In this document: in pieces, positions 1 to 6,372 of the stretch
How positions within the stretch are numbered: the first letter of the stretch is position 1
Layout: each line of letters starts with the position of its first letter
NCBI GenBank assembly: GCA_017353825.1
Contig: JAFMSC010000081.1
Span: forward strand, 1 to 12,174
Direction of reading: 5' to 3'
DNA from: Hyphomicrobiaceae bacterium
GTDB lineage: Bacteria; Pseudomonadota; Alphaproteobacteria; Rhizobiales; Hyphomicrobiaceae
DNA length: 12,174 bases
Notes under the pieces: generated by a model
The model's database searches: none
Seen by the model: only the letters and a program-made list of their open reading frames with translations
Told to the model about the DNA's origin: nothing
Program-made: the position numbers and the translations under genes

Positions 1-79
1 CGCCCCCGCGGGTGGTCTTGCTCGACTCAAACCCTTGATCCGCCAGCATCACCGCGACAAATCGACTCGGGGTTTTGCC

Positions 80-100
80 GCCCAACTGCGCAAGTTGGGC
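80..100. other. 8-bp stem hairpin in an otherwise unassigned left edge
   Basis: GCCCAACT (80-87) and AGTTGGGC (93-100) pair perfectly around a 5-base loop. No T-run follows on either strand, so this is not a classic intrinsic terminator. The surrounding stretch 1-150 holds no gene I can recognise. A minus-strand frame stays open to the left edge and reads plausibly as protein (with segments such as GGKTPSRFVAVMLADQGF). It matches no family I know and has no convincing start, so it is not called as a gene. Confidence 0.35.
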
Positions 101-150
101 TAGCGGGGTCCGGCTATTGTGATGCGTACGGCCACCGAGGGGTGCAGCAG

Positions 151-340
151 ATGGCAGACGAACTTGACTCGGCGTTCCCGAAACCGGAGTGGCCGCAGGC
201 TTGGAGAGTGTAGACCTGACCGCCAGGCGCAAAGGCGGTGGGGTCGACCTGGTCATCCTCGCCAGTCGGCTACTCGACGATGCGTCGTCACTTGCGAGCA
301 TTCTCGCAAGGTTGCGTACACTCCATCGTTCGAAGGCACG
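151..340 (+). pseudogene. Probable frameshifted remnant of a small conserved hypothetical gene
   Basis: A GAGGGG ribosome site (137-142) stands 8 bases before ATG 151. This frame reads MADELDSAFPKPEWPQAWRV and stops at TAG 211. A different frame entered between about 190 and 210 continues with a good protein-like segment: LESVDLTARRKGGG, then VDLVILASRLLDD, then ASSLASILARLRTLHRS. Hydrophilic start, a GGVDLVI-type beta strand and a helix-like tail resemble small uncharacterised proteins of about 80-100 residues, as I recall them; no function is known to me. The likeliest reading is one gene with a single indel near 190-210 and a doubtful 3' end. The same bases are also open in an antisense frame, so this could be chance. 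The right boundary is approximate. Confidence 0.3.
291..310. other. 8-bp stem, 4-base loop hairpin
   Basis: CTTGCGAG (291-298) and CTCGCAAG (303-310) are perfect complements around the loop CATT. The element lies inside the suspected gene remnant. It has no T-tract on either side, so a transcription terminator role is not supported. From here to 451 I see nothing else beyond an isolated TTGACA at 405-410 without a matching -10 element. Confidence 0.4.
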
Positions 341-451
341 CGCCGTTGATGCTGGGGGTGGTTTCCCTCAGGCCCGCTTCAACTCTTCGCCGACGCGCAA
401 TAGGTTGACATGTGTGAAGGCCTTTACCCTCAAACGCTGGCAGCGCGCCGC

Positions 452-865
452 TCAATTGCCGGCGCCGCTCGCCTCCAAATAGGCGAGGATCTTGGCGCGG
501 GCGTCGGGGGAGGCGACGCCACCGTAGGGTTTCATGGCGTTGCCGCGCACAACCTCGTCGGGATTGGCGATAAAGCGCTCGAGGTTGGCCTTGTCCCAGA
601 CGATGTCGGCGTTCTTCATGGCGCTCGAATAGCCGTAGCCTGGTACCGATCCCGACTTGCGGCCGACGATCTTGTAGAGGTTGGGCCCCAGGCGATTGTC
701 GCCCTCCCTCATCGTGTGGCAGGTGCGGCAGGCGTTGTTGAAGGCAACCTGGCCGTCGCCCATGTCCGGCGGGGTGCCCTGGGCAAGCGCACAGCCGAGC
801 GCTCCCAGCAGGGCGGCAAACCACGCGACGACGATGTTGCCCCAGGAGATGTTGCCCCAGGACAT
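452..865 (-). CDS. Secreted class I (c2-like) cytochrome c, 137 residues
   Basis: Small periplasmic electron carrier. The haem-binding motif CRTCH is at residues 46-50 (His50 the proximal ligand). A downstream Met in AMKPYGG (Met111) fits the distal ligand of soluble c2-type cytochromes, and the C-terminal helix ARAKILAYLEAS is typical of the fold. Residues 1-28 form a signal peptide ending in ALA before Gln29, suiting signal peptidase I; Cys25 has no good lipobox. The start at 865 is set by GGAGG (871-875) five bases upstream; longer in-frame starts lack such a site. The N-terminus carries a duplicated pentapeptide from a 15-bp repeat. The gene lies 244 bp downstream of the binding-protein gene on the same strand, so co-transcription is possible but unproven. 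Its redox partner cannot be told from sequence. Confidence 0.9.
   Translation of the reverse strand: MSWGNISWGNIVVAWFAALLGALGCALAQGTPPDMGDGQVAFNNACRTCHTMREGDNRLGPNLYKIVGRKSGSVPGYGYSSAMKNADIVWDKANLERFIANPDEVVRGNAMKPYGGVASPDARAKILAYLEASGAGN
836..865. repeat. 15-bp tandem duplication covering the cytochrome c start
   Basis: GTTGCCCCAGGAGAT (836-850) is followed directly by GTTGCCCCAGGACAT (851-865), 14 of 15 bases identical. On the minus strand the two copies encode MSWGN-ISWGN, the first ten residues of the cytochrome, ahead of the hydrophobic core of its signal peptide. The second unit contains the ATG. Confidence 0.9.
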
Positions 866-1109
866 GCGATCCTCCATGCGAGAGGTCGGCCTGTGTGGGT
901 CAACGCGTCTTCGGCGGTCGGCGTTCCCTGGGCTGCGGCACGGCCGGGGCGGTTGCGAACAGCGGGGGAACCCCAAAGGTGTCAGACCGGAGCGTCTGGA
1001 CCCCTTACTGCTTGAGGAAACAGCCCACCACCTCGACGCATCCGGCTGCGAGGCCTTAGACTCTTCCAGCGCACAGTCACTACGCCGCGCCTTGTGCGCA
1101 CCGGTATGG
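866..1109 (-). other. 244-bp gap between binding protein and cytochrome c genes
   Basis: No supported gene. It holds the ribosome site of the cytochrome gene (871-875) and an imperfect hairpin around 1031-1053 (CCTC paired with GAGG and GCA with TGC, with a 3-base bulge). The length leaves room for a separate promoter for the cytochrome, but I see no convincing -35/-10 pair. Confidence 0.4.
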
Positions 1110-2117
1110 TCACCGCAGGAACTCGTTGGTGAACAGGTCGTCGTAGCTCTTGAGGGCGTCCTTTGGGTCGAGCAGCTTGGCTTCGAGGCTCACCTTCTGC
1201 GAGTTCTCCAGCTGCGGTACCGTCACCCGGATGTCCTTGGCGTGGGCGGTGCGCGCCACCTTCCAGGCGGCGGCGAGCAGCTCGGGGTCCATCTTGGCGA
1301 AGCGCTGCTTCAGGACCTTCTCGTAGACCTCGTCCGGCTTCTCTTGGATCATCTTTGCCGCGCCGATGTAGGCCCGCGCCACGCGCGCGCACAGGTCGCG
1401 TTTCTCTTTGCAGAAGTCGGGGCGCGAGTAGACCAGGGCATACGCGAACGGCAGCAGCTCCGGGGCGTCGAAGGTGGAGCTGGCGAGCATGATGGCCTGG
1501 CCCTTGACGATCGCCTCGGTGGTGTAGGGCATCGACGTGGTGTAGCCATCGACGGCCTTGCTCGTAAGCGCCGCCAGCATGCTGGGCGGGCTCATGGGCG
1601 CGATGCGCACGTCCTTCTCCACGTCGAGGCCGCCGCGGTTCGTGACATAGCGCTGCCAGGCGTGCACGATGCTGCCCACGCCGTCGATGGCGATGGTCCT
1701 GCCCATCATGGCCTTGGCGCGATCTGCCACCGGCGTCGCCGCGGTGATCCCGGCTGCATCGGCCACGTCCTTGCGCAGGACCAGCTCGACGAGGGGCTTG
1801 TCCACCAGGTTGGCGATGGCCTTGAACTTTTGCCCCTGCGCGGCGGCGCGCAGGAACACCGGACCGGTGCCCATGGTGAAATCGGCACTTCCCGCCAGCA
1901 CCGCGTTGGGCGAGGCCACGCCCACCAGATAGCGGTCGGTGACCTTGAGACCCTCCTTTTTGAAGAAGCCGGCATCGTGGGCGACGAAGTGCGCGGAGAA
2001 TGTCAGGGTCTGGGCCGGGATCGCGAACACCGTCTCGATTTCGTCCTGTGCTTCGACTTCAGCCGGCTGAAGCGCGATCGCCAAGGTGGCGGCTGCCAGC
2101 ATTGGCCATTTGAACAT
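1110..2117 (-). CDS. ABC transporter substrate-binding protein, NMT1/THI5-like (NitT/TauT type)
   Basis: Periplasmic binding protein of 335 residues that would deliver a small molecule to the permeases encoded across the divergent gap. Residues 1-23 are a signal peptide (basic start, hydrophobic run MLAAATLAIAL, cleavage after VEA before Gln24). The mature start shows the family's opening: a strand, a hydrophobic AHDAGFFKKEGLKV segment (residues 46-59), then NAVLAGSADFTMGTGP (71-86). Cys236 and Cys243 could form a disulfide. Start 2117 is preceded by GGGAGG five bases upstream, preferred over the longer frame to 2162, which would place 15 polar residues before the signal peptide. The family serves nitrate, taurine, thiamine precursors, riboflavin and aromatic acids; the substrate here cannot be inferred. 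Oriented opposite to its permease-ATPase operon. Confidence 0.88.
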   Translation of the reverse strand: MFKWPMLAAATLAIALQPAEVEAQDEIETVFAIPAQTLTFSAHFVAHDAGFFKKEGLKVTDRYLVGVASPNAVLAGSADFTMGTGPVFLRAAAQGQKFKAIANLVDKPLVELVLRKDVADAAGITAATPVADRAKAMMGRTIAIDGVGSIVHAWQRYVTNRGGLDVEKDVRIAPMSPPSMLAALTSKAVDGYTTSMPYTTEAIVKGQAIMLASSTFDAPELLPFAYALVYSRPDFCKEKRDLCARVARAYIGAAKMIQEKPDEVYEKVLKQRFAKMDPELLAAAWKVARTAHAKDIRVTVPQLENSQKVSLEAKLLDPKDALKSYDDLFTNEFLR

Positions 2118-2231
2118 CTCACCCTCCCGAACTATCGTGCACTTTGAGACAGCATGTAACAAGAAGGCGGCGCCGCCACAACGCTACGGCTTGCCACGAC
2201 GTTCCGTCGCGCGAAGCGCCAGGAAGAGGAA
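2118..2231. promoter_or_regulatory. Divergent promoter region of the importer with a 12-bp palindrome
   Basis: This 114-bp gap separates the binding-protein gene (minus) from the permease operon (plus), so promoters for both should lie here. It contains the perfect palindrome GGCGGCGCCGCC (2166-2177), a candidate operator although GC-rich palindromes arise easily in such DNA. Reading minus, TTGTTA then 17 bases then CACGAT is a weak sigma-70-like pair ending about 15 bases before the ribosome site. For the plus gene, an AGGAAGAGG-like ribosome site abuts ATG 2232. Sharing one regulatory gap would co-ordinate the two halves of the transporter. Confidence 0.45.
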
Positions 2232-3221
2232 ATGCCCGACCGGAAGCCTGTGGAAAGCTCCGATCCTGCCGAGCTGCGCCCAGAAGCGCGCCCAGGAGCG
2301 CGCCTAGAAGCGCGCCCAGAACTGCGCCCAGATCTGCCCCAAGCGCCGCGGCGCGCCCGCTTTGACCGCGCACTTGTGTTCGTCGCCCTGGTCGCCATCT
2401 GGATCGGGCTTGCCACGGTACTCGGCACGTACTGGGTGGGATCGCCCTGGGGCGTCGCCCTGCGCCTCGGCAGCGGCGTGTGGGGCGATCTGTGGCAGGC
2501 GCTCGCCTTCGTACTTGGGCCGACCTGGAGCGACTCGGCGGTGGGCGGCATGACGCGGCCGGTCAACCTTGGCCTACAGGGGCAGCTTCAGGGCCAGATC
2601 CTGGTGCATGCCTCATACACGCTGTTCGAGGCCGTCGCCGGCTTCCTGCTCGGCGCCATCCCCGCCGCGACGCTGCCATTCCTGCTGCGCCGGCTGCCGA
2701 TCGCGACCGCCGTCATCGACCCGTTCATGGTCGGGGGCTACGGCGCGCCGAAGCTGGCGCTCGCGCCGCTCTTCATCCTGTGGTTCGGCATCGGCATCGC
2801 ATCGAAGATCGCGCTGGTGGCGATCACCGTGTTCTTCATTGTTTACTTCAGCGCCCTCGCAGGCGTGCGCGCGCTCGACGCCAGGCTCGTGCAGATGGCC
2901 CAGGTGGCGGGCGCCAGCGAGCGCTCCGTGGCGCGCCATATCGTATTCCCCGGCGCTGTGCCCTACATTTTCACCGGCTTGCGTATCGCCATGCCCTACT
3001 CGATCGGAGGCGCCGTCATCGCCGAGCTGATCTCCGCCAACCGCGGGCTCGGCTATCTGATCCAGCTGGGCGCCATGAATTTCGATACCACGGGGGTGTT
3101 TGTCGCTCTGGTGGCGACGACTTGTATCGTTTTTCTCGGCAACTGGAGCGTCGACACCCTAGAGCGCTGGCTGTTGCGCTGGCGCCCGCCGGCCGACACC
3201 AAGGCCGAGGTTGGGAGCTGA
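2232..3221 (+). CDS. NitT/TauT-type ABC transporter permease A, with N-terminal tetrapeptide repeat
   Basis: Inner-membrane permease of 329 residues. Membrane segments are visible at about 46-68, 127-149, 172-187, 192-211, 242-266 and 287-305. The cytoplasmic EAA-like loop that docks on the ATPase is at about 221-245 (AQVAGASERSVARHIVFPGA). Two features are unusual. The cytoplasmic N-terminus holds five copies of an Arg/Pro-rich tetrapeptide (residues 15-34: LRPE, ARPG, ARLE, ARPE, LRPD). The segment between the first two membrane spans is also some 30 residues longer than in permease B. It is preceded by AGGAAGAGG and followed by the ATPase gene 3 bases after its stop, so the two are translationally coupled. 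Permease B is a paralogue sharing LPFLLRRLP, PLFILWFGI and NFDTTGVF. Transport function is secure at family level; the substrate is unknown. Confidence 0.9.
   Translation: MPDRKPVESSDPAELRPEARPGARLEARPELRPDLPQAPRRARFDRALVFVALVAIWIGLATVLGTYWVGSPWGVALRLGSGVWGDLWQALAFVLGPTWSDSAVGGMTRPVNLGLQGQLQGQILVHASYTLFEAVAGFLLGAIPAATLPFLLRRLPIATAVIDPFMVGGYGAPKLALAPLFILWFGIGIASKIALVAITVFFIVYFSALAGVRALDARLVQMAQVAGASERSVARHIVFPGAVPYIFTGLRIAMPYSIGGAVIAELISANRGLGYLIQLGAMNFDTTGVFVALVATTCIVFLGNWSVDTLERWLLRWRPPADTKAEVGS
2274..2333 (+). repeat. Five-copy 12-bp tandem repeat in permease A
   Basis: Units start at 2274, 2286, 2298, 2310 and 2322, with consensus GCGCGCCCAGAA and one to three changes per unit; a partial sixth unit follows at 2334-2340. 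The period is a multiple of three, so copy-number change keeps the reading frame and adds or removes one [A/L]RPE-type tetrapeptide. Confidence 0.9.
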
Positions 3222-3224
3222 CCG

Positions 3225-4028
3225 ATGACCGCCGCCGCGGAACCCCTGCTCGAAGTCCGCGACCTCGGCAAGCGCTTTGCCGGACGCGCCGGCCGTGATG
3301 CCCCCGCATGGGTGATCCAGGGCCTGAGCTTCTCCGTCAACGAAGGCGAGTTCCTGACCATCATCGGCCCGTCGGGCTCGGGCAAGACCACGCTGCTCAA
3401 CATGATCGCCCAGATCGATGTGGCGAGCAGCGGCATGGTGCGTTTCCAGTCCCAACCGGCTCCGATCGGCGATCCCAAGGCGCTCAATCCGGGCCTTACC
3501 TGCAAGATCGGCTACGTCACGCAAGAGGACAACCTGCTGCCATGGCGCACGACCCTGCAGAACGTGCTGTTCCCGCTCAAGGTGCAGGGCCGGCTCAACG
3601 ATGAGACGCGGGCGCACGCCGAGACGCTGATCAAGGCTGTGGGGCTCGCAGGCTTCGAGAAGCACTACCCGCACGAGTTGTCTGGCGGCATGCGCAAGCG
3701 GGCCTCACTGATCCGCACGCTGGTCTACGACCCGCCGGTGATCTTGATGGACGAGCCCTTCGGGCCGCTCGACGCGCAGACGCGCGTGCAACTGCAGGAG
3801 GACCTGCTGCGACTGTGGAACCTCGGGCGCAAGACCATCATCTTCGTCACCCACGACATCGGCGAGGCGATCGCGCTCGGCGACCGTACGCTGGTGCTCT
3901 CGCGCGCTCCCGCACGCGTTGCCGGCGAGCACGTTATCACCATCCCGCGCCCGCGAGACATCCGCGGCATCATGGGCCACCCCGATTTCGGCACGCTCTA
4001 TCAGAGCATCAGGGCCCAAGTGCAGTGA
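3225..4028 (+). CDS. NitT/TauT-type ABC transporter ATPase subunit
   Basis: Cytoplasmic ATP-hydrolysing subunit of 267 residues, complete for every nucleotide-binding motif: Walker A GPSGSGKTT (48-56), Q-loop Gln100, signature LSGGM (152-156), Walker B VILMDE (172-177), D-loop PLDA (181-184) and switch His210 in FVTHD. The QEDNLLPWRTTLQNV stretch after the Q-loop is typical of nitrate/taurine-type importers. ATG 3225 follows the permease A stop by 3 bases and uses GGGAG inside the end of that gene as ribosome site. The gene sits between two different permease genes, which suggests that one ATPase homodimer drives a permease A/B heterodimer. No N- or C-terminal regulatory domain is present. 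Confidence 0.95.
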   Translation: MTAAAEPLLEVRDLGKRFAGRAGRDAPAWVIQGLSFSVNEGEFLTIIGPSGSGKTTLLNMIAQIDVASSGMVRFQSQPAPIGDPKALNPGLTCKIGYVTQEDNLLPWRTTLQNVLFPLKVQGRLNDETRAHAETLIKAVGLAGFEKHYPHELSGGMRKRASLIRTLVYDPPVILMDEPFGPLDAQTRVQLQEDLLRLWNLGRKTIIFVTHDIGEAIALGDRTLVLSRAPARVAGEHVITIPRPRDIRGIMGHPDFGTLYQSIRAQVQ

Positions 4029-4035
4029 GCCTGCG

Positions 4036-4854
4036 ATGAGCACGACCCAAAGCGCGCTTGACCTCGCCGAGCCCACCCCCGTCAGATGGCGGCAATACGC
4101 GGTAACGGTGGGCCGCATCCTGCTCGCCCTGCTTCTGCTCGCCGGCTGGAAAGTTGGCGCCGACGTGGCAGGGCCGCTCTACGCCGCCGACCCTGTCAAG
4201 GTGGCGCGGCGCATCATCGAGGACACGGCCTCGGGCACGCTGCTGCGGCACATCTATGTGACGCTGAGGCTGGCGACCATCGGCTTTGCCATCGGGTGCG
4301 GATTTGGCGTGGTGCTGCCATTCCTGCTGCGCCGCCTGCCCCGGCTGACGGCGGCGGTGGAACCCTACATCATGGCATCGGTGGGCGTCCCCAAGTACGC
4401 CCTGGTACCGCTTTTCATCCTATGGTTCGGCATCGACGATGCGCCCAAGCTGTGGCTGGTGGGGCTGCTCGTATTCTACCCCGTGTTCATTGCCGTGTTC
4501 GCCGGCATCCGCAACGTGGACAGGCGGCTGATCAACATGGCACGCGTGGTGGGTGCCAGCGAGGCTGCGATCTCGCGCGAGGTGGTGTGGAACTCGTTGC
4601 TACCGTTCTTCTTCGCCTCGCTCAGGATCGCCCTGCCGCGCGCCATCAGTGCCGCCATCATCGCCGAATTCCTGGTGGGCAACGAGGGCCTGGGCTTCCT
4701 GATCGAGAACTCGCGTCAGAACTTCGATACCACCGGCGTGTTTGCCGGCGTGGTCGTGTCCACCGCCGTCGTGCTGGTGATCAACGGCGTCCTGGTCCGC
4801 CTCGACCGTTACTTCAACGCCTGGCGCCCCGTCGATCGCGACATGGATATATAG
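4036..4854 (+). CDS. NitT/TauT-type ABC transporter permease B
   Basis: Second inner-membrane permease of the importer, 272 residues. Membrane segments are at about 21-44, 72-96, 116-132, 138-157, 188-212 and 234-254, and the EAA-like loop is at about 167-191 (NMARVVGASEAAISREVVW). It is shorter than permease A because the first periplasmic loop is compact and it lacks the N-terminal repeat. The start at ATG 4036, 7 bases after the ATPase stop, was chosen over the frame open from 3919, which overlaps the ATPase by over 100 bases. The ribosome site is weak, so translation probably depends on coupling to the ATPase. A 21-base stretch (4314-4334) is identical to 2672-2692 in permease A, encoding the shared LPFLLRR. 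The two genes are probably an old tandem duplication. Confidence 0.92.
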   Translation: MSTTQSALDLAEPTPVRWRQYAVTVGRILLALLLLAGWKVGADVAGPLYAADPVKVARRIIEDTASGTLLRHIYVTLRLATIGFAIGCGFGVVLPFLLRRLPRLTAAVEPYIMASVGVPKYALVPLFILWFGIDDAPKLWLVGLLVFYPVFIAVFAGIRNVDRRLINMARVVGASEAAISREVVWNSLLPFFFASLRIALPRAISAAIIAEFLVGNEGLGFLIENSRQNFDTTGVFAGVVVSTAVVLVINGVLVRLDRYFNAWRPVDRDMDI

Positions 4855-4916
4855 CCCGGGCGCGGCGCAACGACTTCCCCAACGTCCTTGGAACGACAGA
4901 GAAAAGAGAAATATGT

Positions 4917-5366
4917 ATGGCGAACGAGCTGGACCCGAGGCAGAGACTGGAGCCGTTCGCAACACTGATAGGCGATTGGTCGACCGAGGCAACCCACCCG
5001 GCGACCGGGGATACCCTCATCCTCGGCCGAGTGCGGTTCGAGTGGCTCGCCGGCGAGCGCTTCTTGATCCAACGAGCCGAAGCCGAGCACCCTGCGTTCC
5101 CCCAATCGATCTGCCTGATCGGGGTGATGGAGGGTGATGAGCATCTATCGATGCAATACTTCGACTCGCGCGGCACCCACCGCCGCTACGGGATCGCGTT
5201 CGATGGCAAAGAGCTGCGGATCTGGCGCCAAGCGCCGGGGTTCGCGCAGCGCTTCACCGCAACGGTCAGCGCTGACGGTTCGCATCTGGAGGGCGTCTGG
5301 CAGCTCAACGAAGCCGACCAAGGCTTTCGCGACGACCTCAAGATCACGTATCGGCGATCGAGTTGA
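4917..5366 (+). CDS. Conserved hypothetical protein, predicted small beta-barrel (lipocalin/nitrobindin-like)
   Basis: 149 residues, no signal peptide and no membrane segment, so probably cytoplasmic. The sequence alternates short strands and turns from start to end: LIGDWSTEATHPATGD (17-32), VRFEWLAGERFLIQR (39-53), LSMQYFDSRG (77-86), RIWRQAPGFAQRFTATVS (101-118), GVWQLNEADQGFRDD (126-140), ITYRR. This GxW...EW.AGERFLIQR...YFDSRG...W.DAPGF.QRF pattern recurs in uncharacterised proteins, especially of actinobacteria as I recall; a ligand-binding barrel of the DUF1579/nitrobindin kind is plausible but not shown. The start is ATG 4917 (purine-rich GAGAAAAGAGAAAT upstream); a much longer frame from 4086 is a shadow of permease B. 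It may be read through from the importer operon (62-base gap). No catalytic residues are evident. Confidence 0.75.
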   Translation: MANELDPRQRLEPFATLIGDWSTEATHPATGDTLILGRVRFEWLAGERFLIQRAEAEHPAFPQSICLIGVMEGDEHLSMQYFDSRGTHRRYGIAFDGKELRIWRQAPGFAQRFTATVSADGSHLEGVWQLNEADQGFRDDLKITYRRSS

Positions 5367-5428
5367 TGGCGCGACCTCACCAACATTACCGCGTTGGGCG
5401 AGAATCAACGTCCGTGCTTAGCGACGGG

Positions 5429-6223
5429 CTAGCGGTCGCGCTTGGTGACCGCCTCATCGGGCGCCCACCTCAGGCCCTTGTAGTTGAAGCCCTCGGCCAG
5501 CGTCGGCTTCACGATCTCGAAGTAGGGCGAGAGGTCGAAGTCGGCCGGCGCGAACAGGCTGTGGTGGCGGATGTGCAGGAGCTCGCGGCGGCGGAACTTG
5601 CTGATCCCGCGCCCCGGCACGGTGACGCTCTCGATGCGGGGCAGGATCGGGTAGTTCACGCGGCCGAACGCCTCGGCTATGAGGGTGGAGCAGATCGCGC
5701 GCGTCGGCTCGCCCGAGCCAAGCGCGATCATGCGCCTGCGCCAGCGCGTCGGAACCGGCGGTGTCGGCAAGAGGTAGCGCGCGAGGTCGATGATGTTGCG
5801 CATGTCGTACTGCGTGCCCAGCCGCGACAGCACGAAGGCGATCACCTCCTCGCGGTCATCCTGCGTGAGGCCCACCGGACGGCAGATGCGCGTGTGGTAG
5901 CGTTCGTAGGTGGAGAGGGGCAGTGAGATGCAGCCGTCGACGGGATTGACTTCGACCAGCGTGTGCGGTTCGCCGTTGGTCTCAGCATCGGAAACCTCGC
6001 CCACGTAGATGGCGGCATGCGACCAGGTGGACTGGGTGAGGTACTTGATGGCCGTCGAGAGCGTGCTGCTGCCGGCCACCAGCAGCACGTCGGCGGGACG
6101 CAGCGTCCGGCGCAGCGCCTTGGGGTCGGTGGGCACGAACGGCTCCTCGCCCGAGACCTCCTTGCTGAGGTGCCTGGCGAGCCAGCGTCCGAACCAGTCA
6201 CGTGCAGTGTCGAGAGTGGCCAT
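5429..6223 (-). CDS. YiiX-like permuted papain-fold cysteine hydrolase (NlpC/P60 superfamily)
   Basis: 264-residue protein with the circularly permuted papain-like arrangement of the YiiX/YaeF group, in which the histidine precedes the cysteine. His69 lies in STWSHAAIYVG, a polar residue follows in LVEVNP (Glu91), YD is at 139-140, and the nucleophile Cys178 is in ICSTLIAEAFG. The group is thought to cleave amide or ester bonds in lipids or peptidoglycan-derived peptides; the substrate is unknown. There is no clear signal peptide; the N-terminus (ARDWFGRWLARHLSKE) looks like an amphipathic helix that could touch a membrane. The C-terminal part (about 195-264) is an extra domain I do not recognise. 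Start 6223 has only a weak AGG site upstream; an extension to TTG 6280 is possible but would run into the inverted repeat. Convergent with the preceding small gene. Confidence 0.82.
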   Translation of the reverse strand: MATLDTARDWFGRWLARHLSKEVSGEEPFVPTDPKALRRTLRPADVLLVAGSSTLSTAIKYLTQSTWSHAAIYVGEVSDAETNGEPHTLVEVNPVDGCISLPLSTYERYHTRICRPVGLTQDDREEVIAFVLSRLGTQYDMRNIIDLARYLLPTPPVPTRWRRRMIALGSGEPTRAICSTLIAEAFGRVNYPILPRIESVTVPGRGISKFRRRELLHIRHHSLFAPADFDLSPYFEIVKPTLAEGFNYKGLRWAPDEAVTKRDR

Positions 6224-6250
6224 AGAGCCTCGCAAAAAGTCTCGCGCACC

Positions 6251-6314
6251 TGCCGGTCGCAAGACGCCCACCCGGCGCAAAATCCGTCGCTGCGGCTGGA
6301 TGTTGCGACCGGCA
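6251..6314. repeat. Perfect 12-bp inverted repeat, 40-base spacer, upstream of the YiiX-like gene
   Basis: TGCCGGTCGCAA (6251-6262) and TTGCGACCGGCA (6303-6314) are exact reverse complements. The proximal arm is 27 bases upstream of the YiiX-like start, within its probable promoter or 5' leader. It could be a paired operator, a leader hairpin, or a trace of a small mobile element. There are no flanking direct repeats. Confidence 0.7.
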
Positions 6315-6372
6315 CGACCGAAGCATGCGGGTACATTGCGCCACGCCGATGGCCGCCGCCGATCACCTGTCT

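Noticed and set aside
1..256. Minus-strand open frame to the window edge as a real gene
   Set aside because: It is antisense to the suspected remnant at 151-340, has no ribosome site or known domain, and open frames of this length are common in such GC-rich DNA.
405..430. TTGACA as a promoter -35 element
   Set aside because: No -10 hexamer at 16-18 bases, and it points into the 3' end of the oppositely oriented cytochrome gene.
681..2147. 488-codon plus-strand frame opposite the binding-protein and cytochrome genes
   Set aside because: Antisense shadow of two genes with clear signal peptides, haem motif and ribosome sites; its translation is low-complexity Arg/Gly/His and matches no family.
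3919..4035. Upstream start for permease B
   Set aside because: It would overlap the end of the ATPase by over 100 bases with unnatural Ser/Arg-rich sequence; ATG 4036 gives a normal permease N-terminus.
4086..4916. Long N-terminal extension of the small beta-barrel gene
   Set aside because: It overlaps permease B almost completely in another frame and its translation is Arg/Gly/His-rich; the family-like sequence begins at 4917.
6251..6314. Inverted repeat as the ends of an insertion sequence or MITE
   Set aside because: Only 40 bases lie between the arms, there is no transposase and no flanking target-site duplication.
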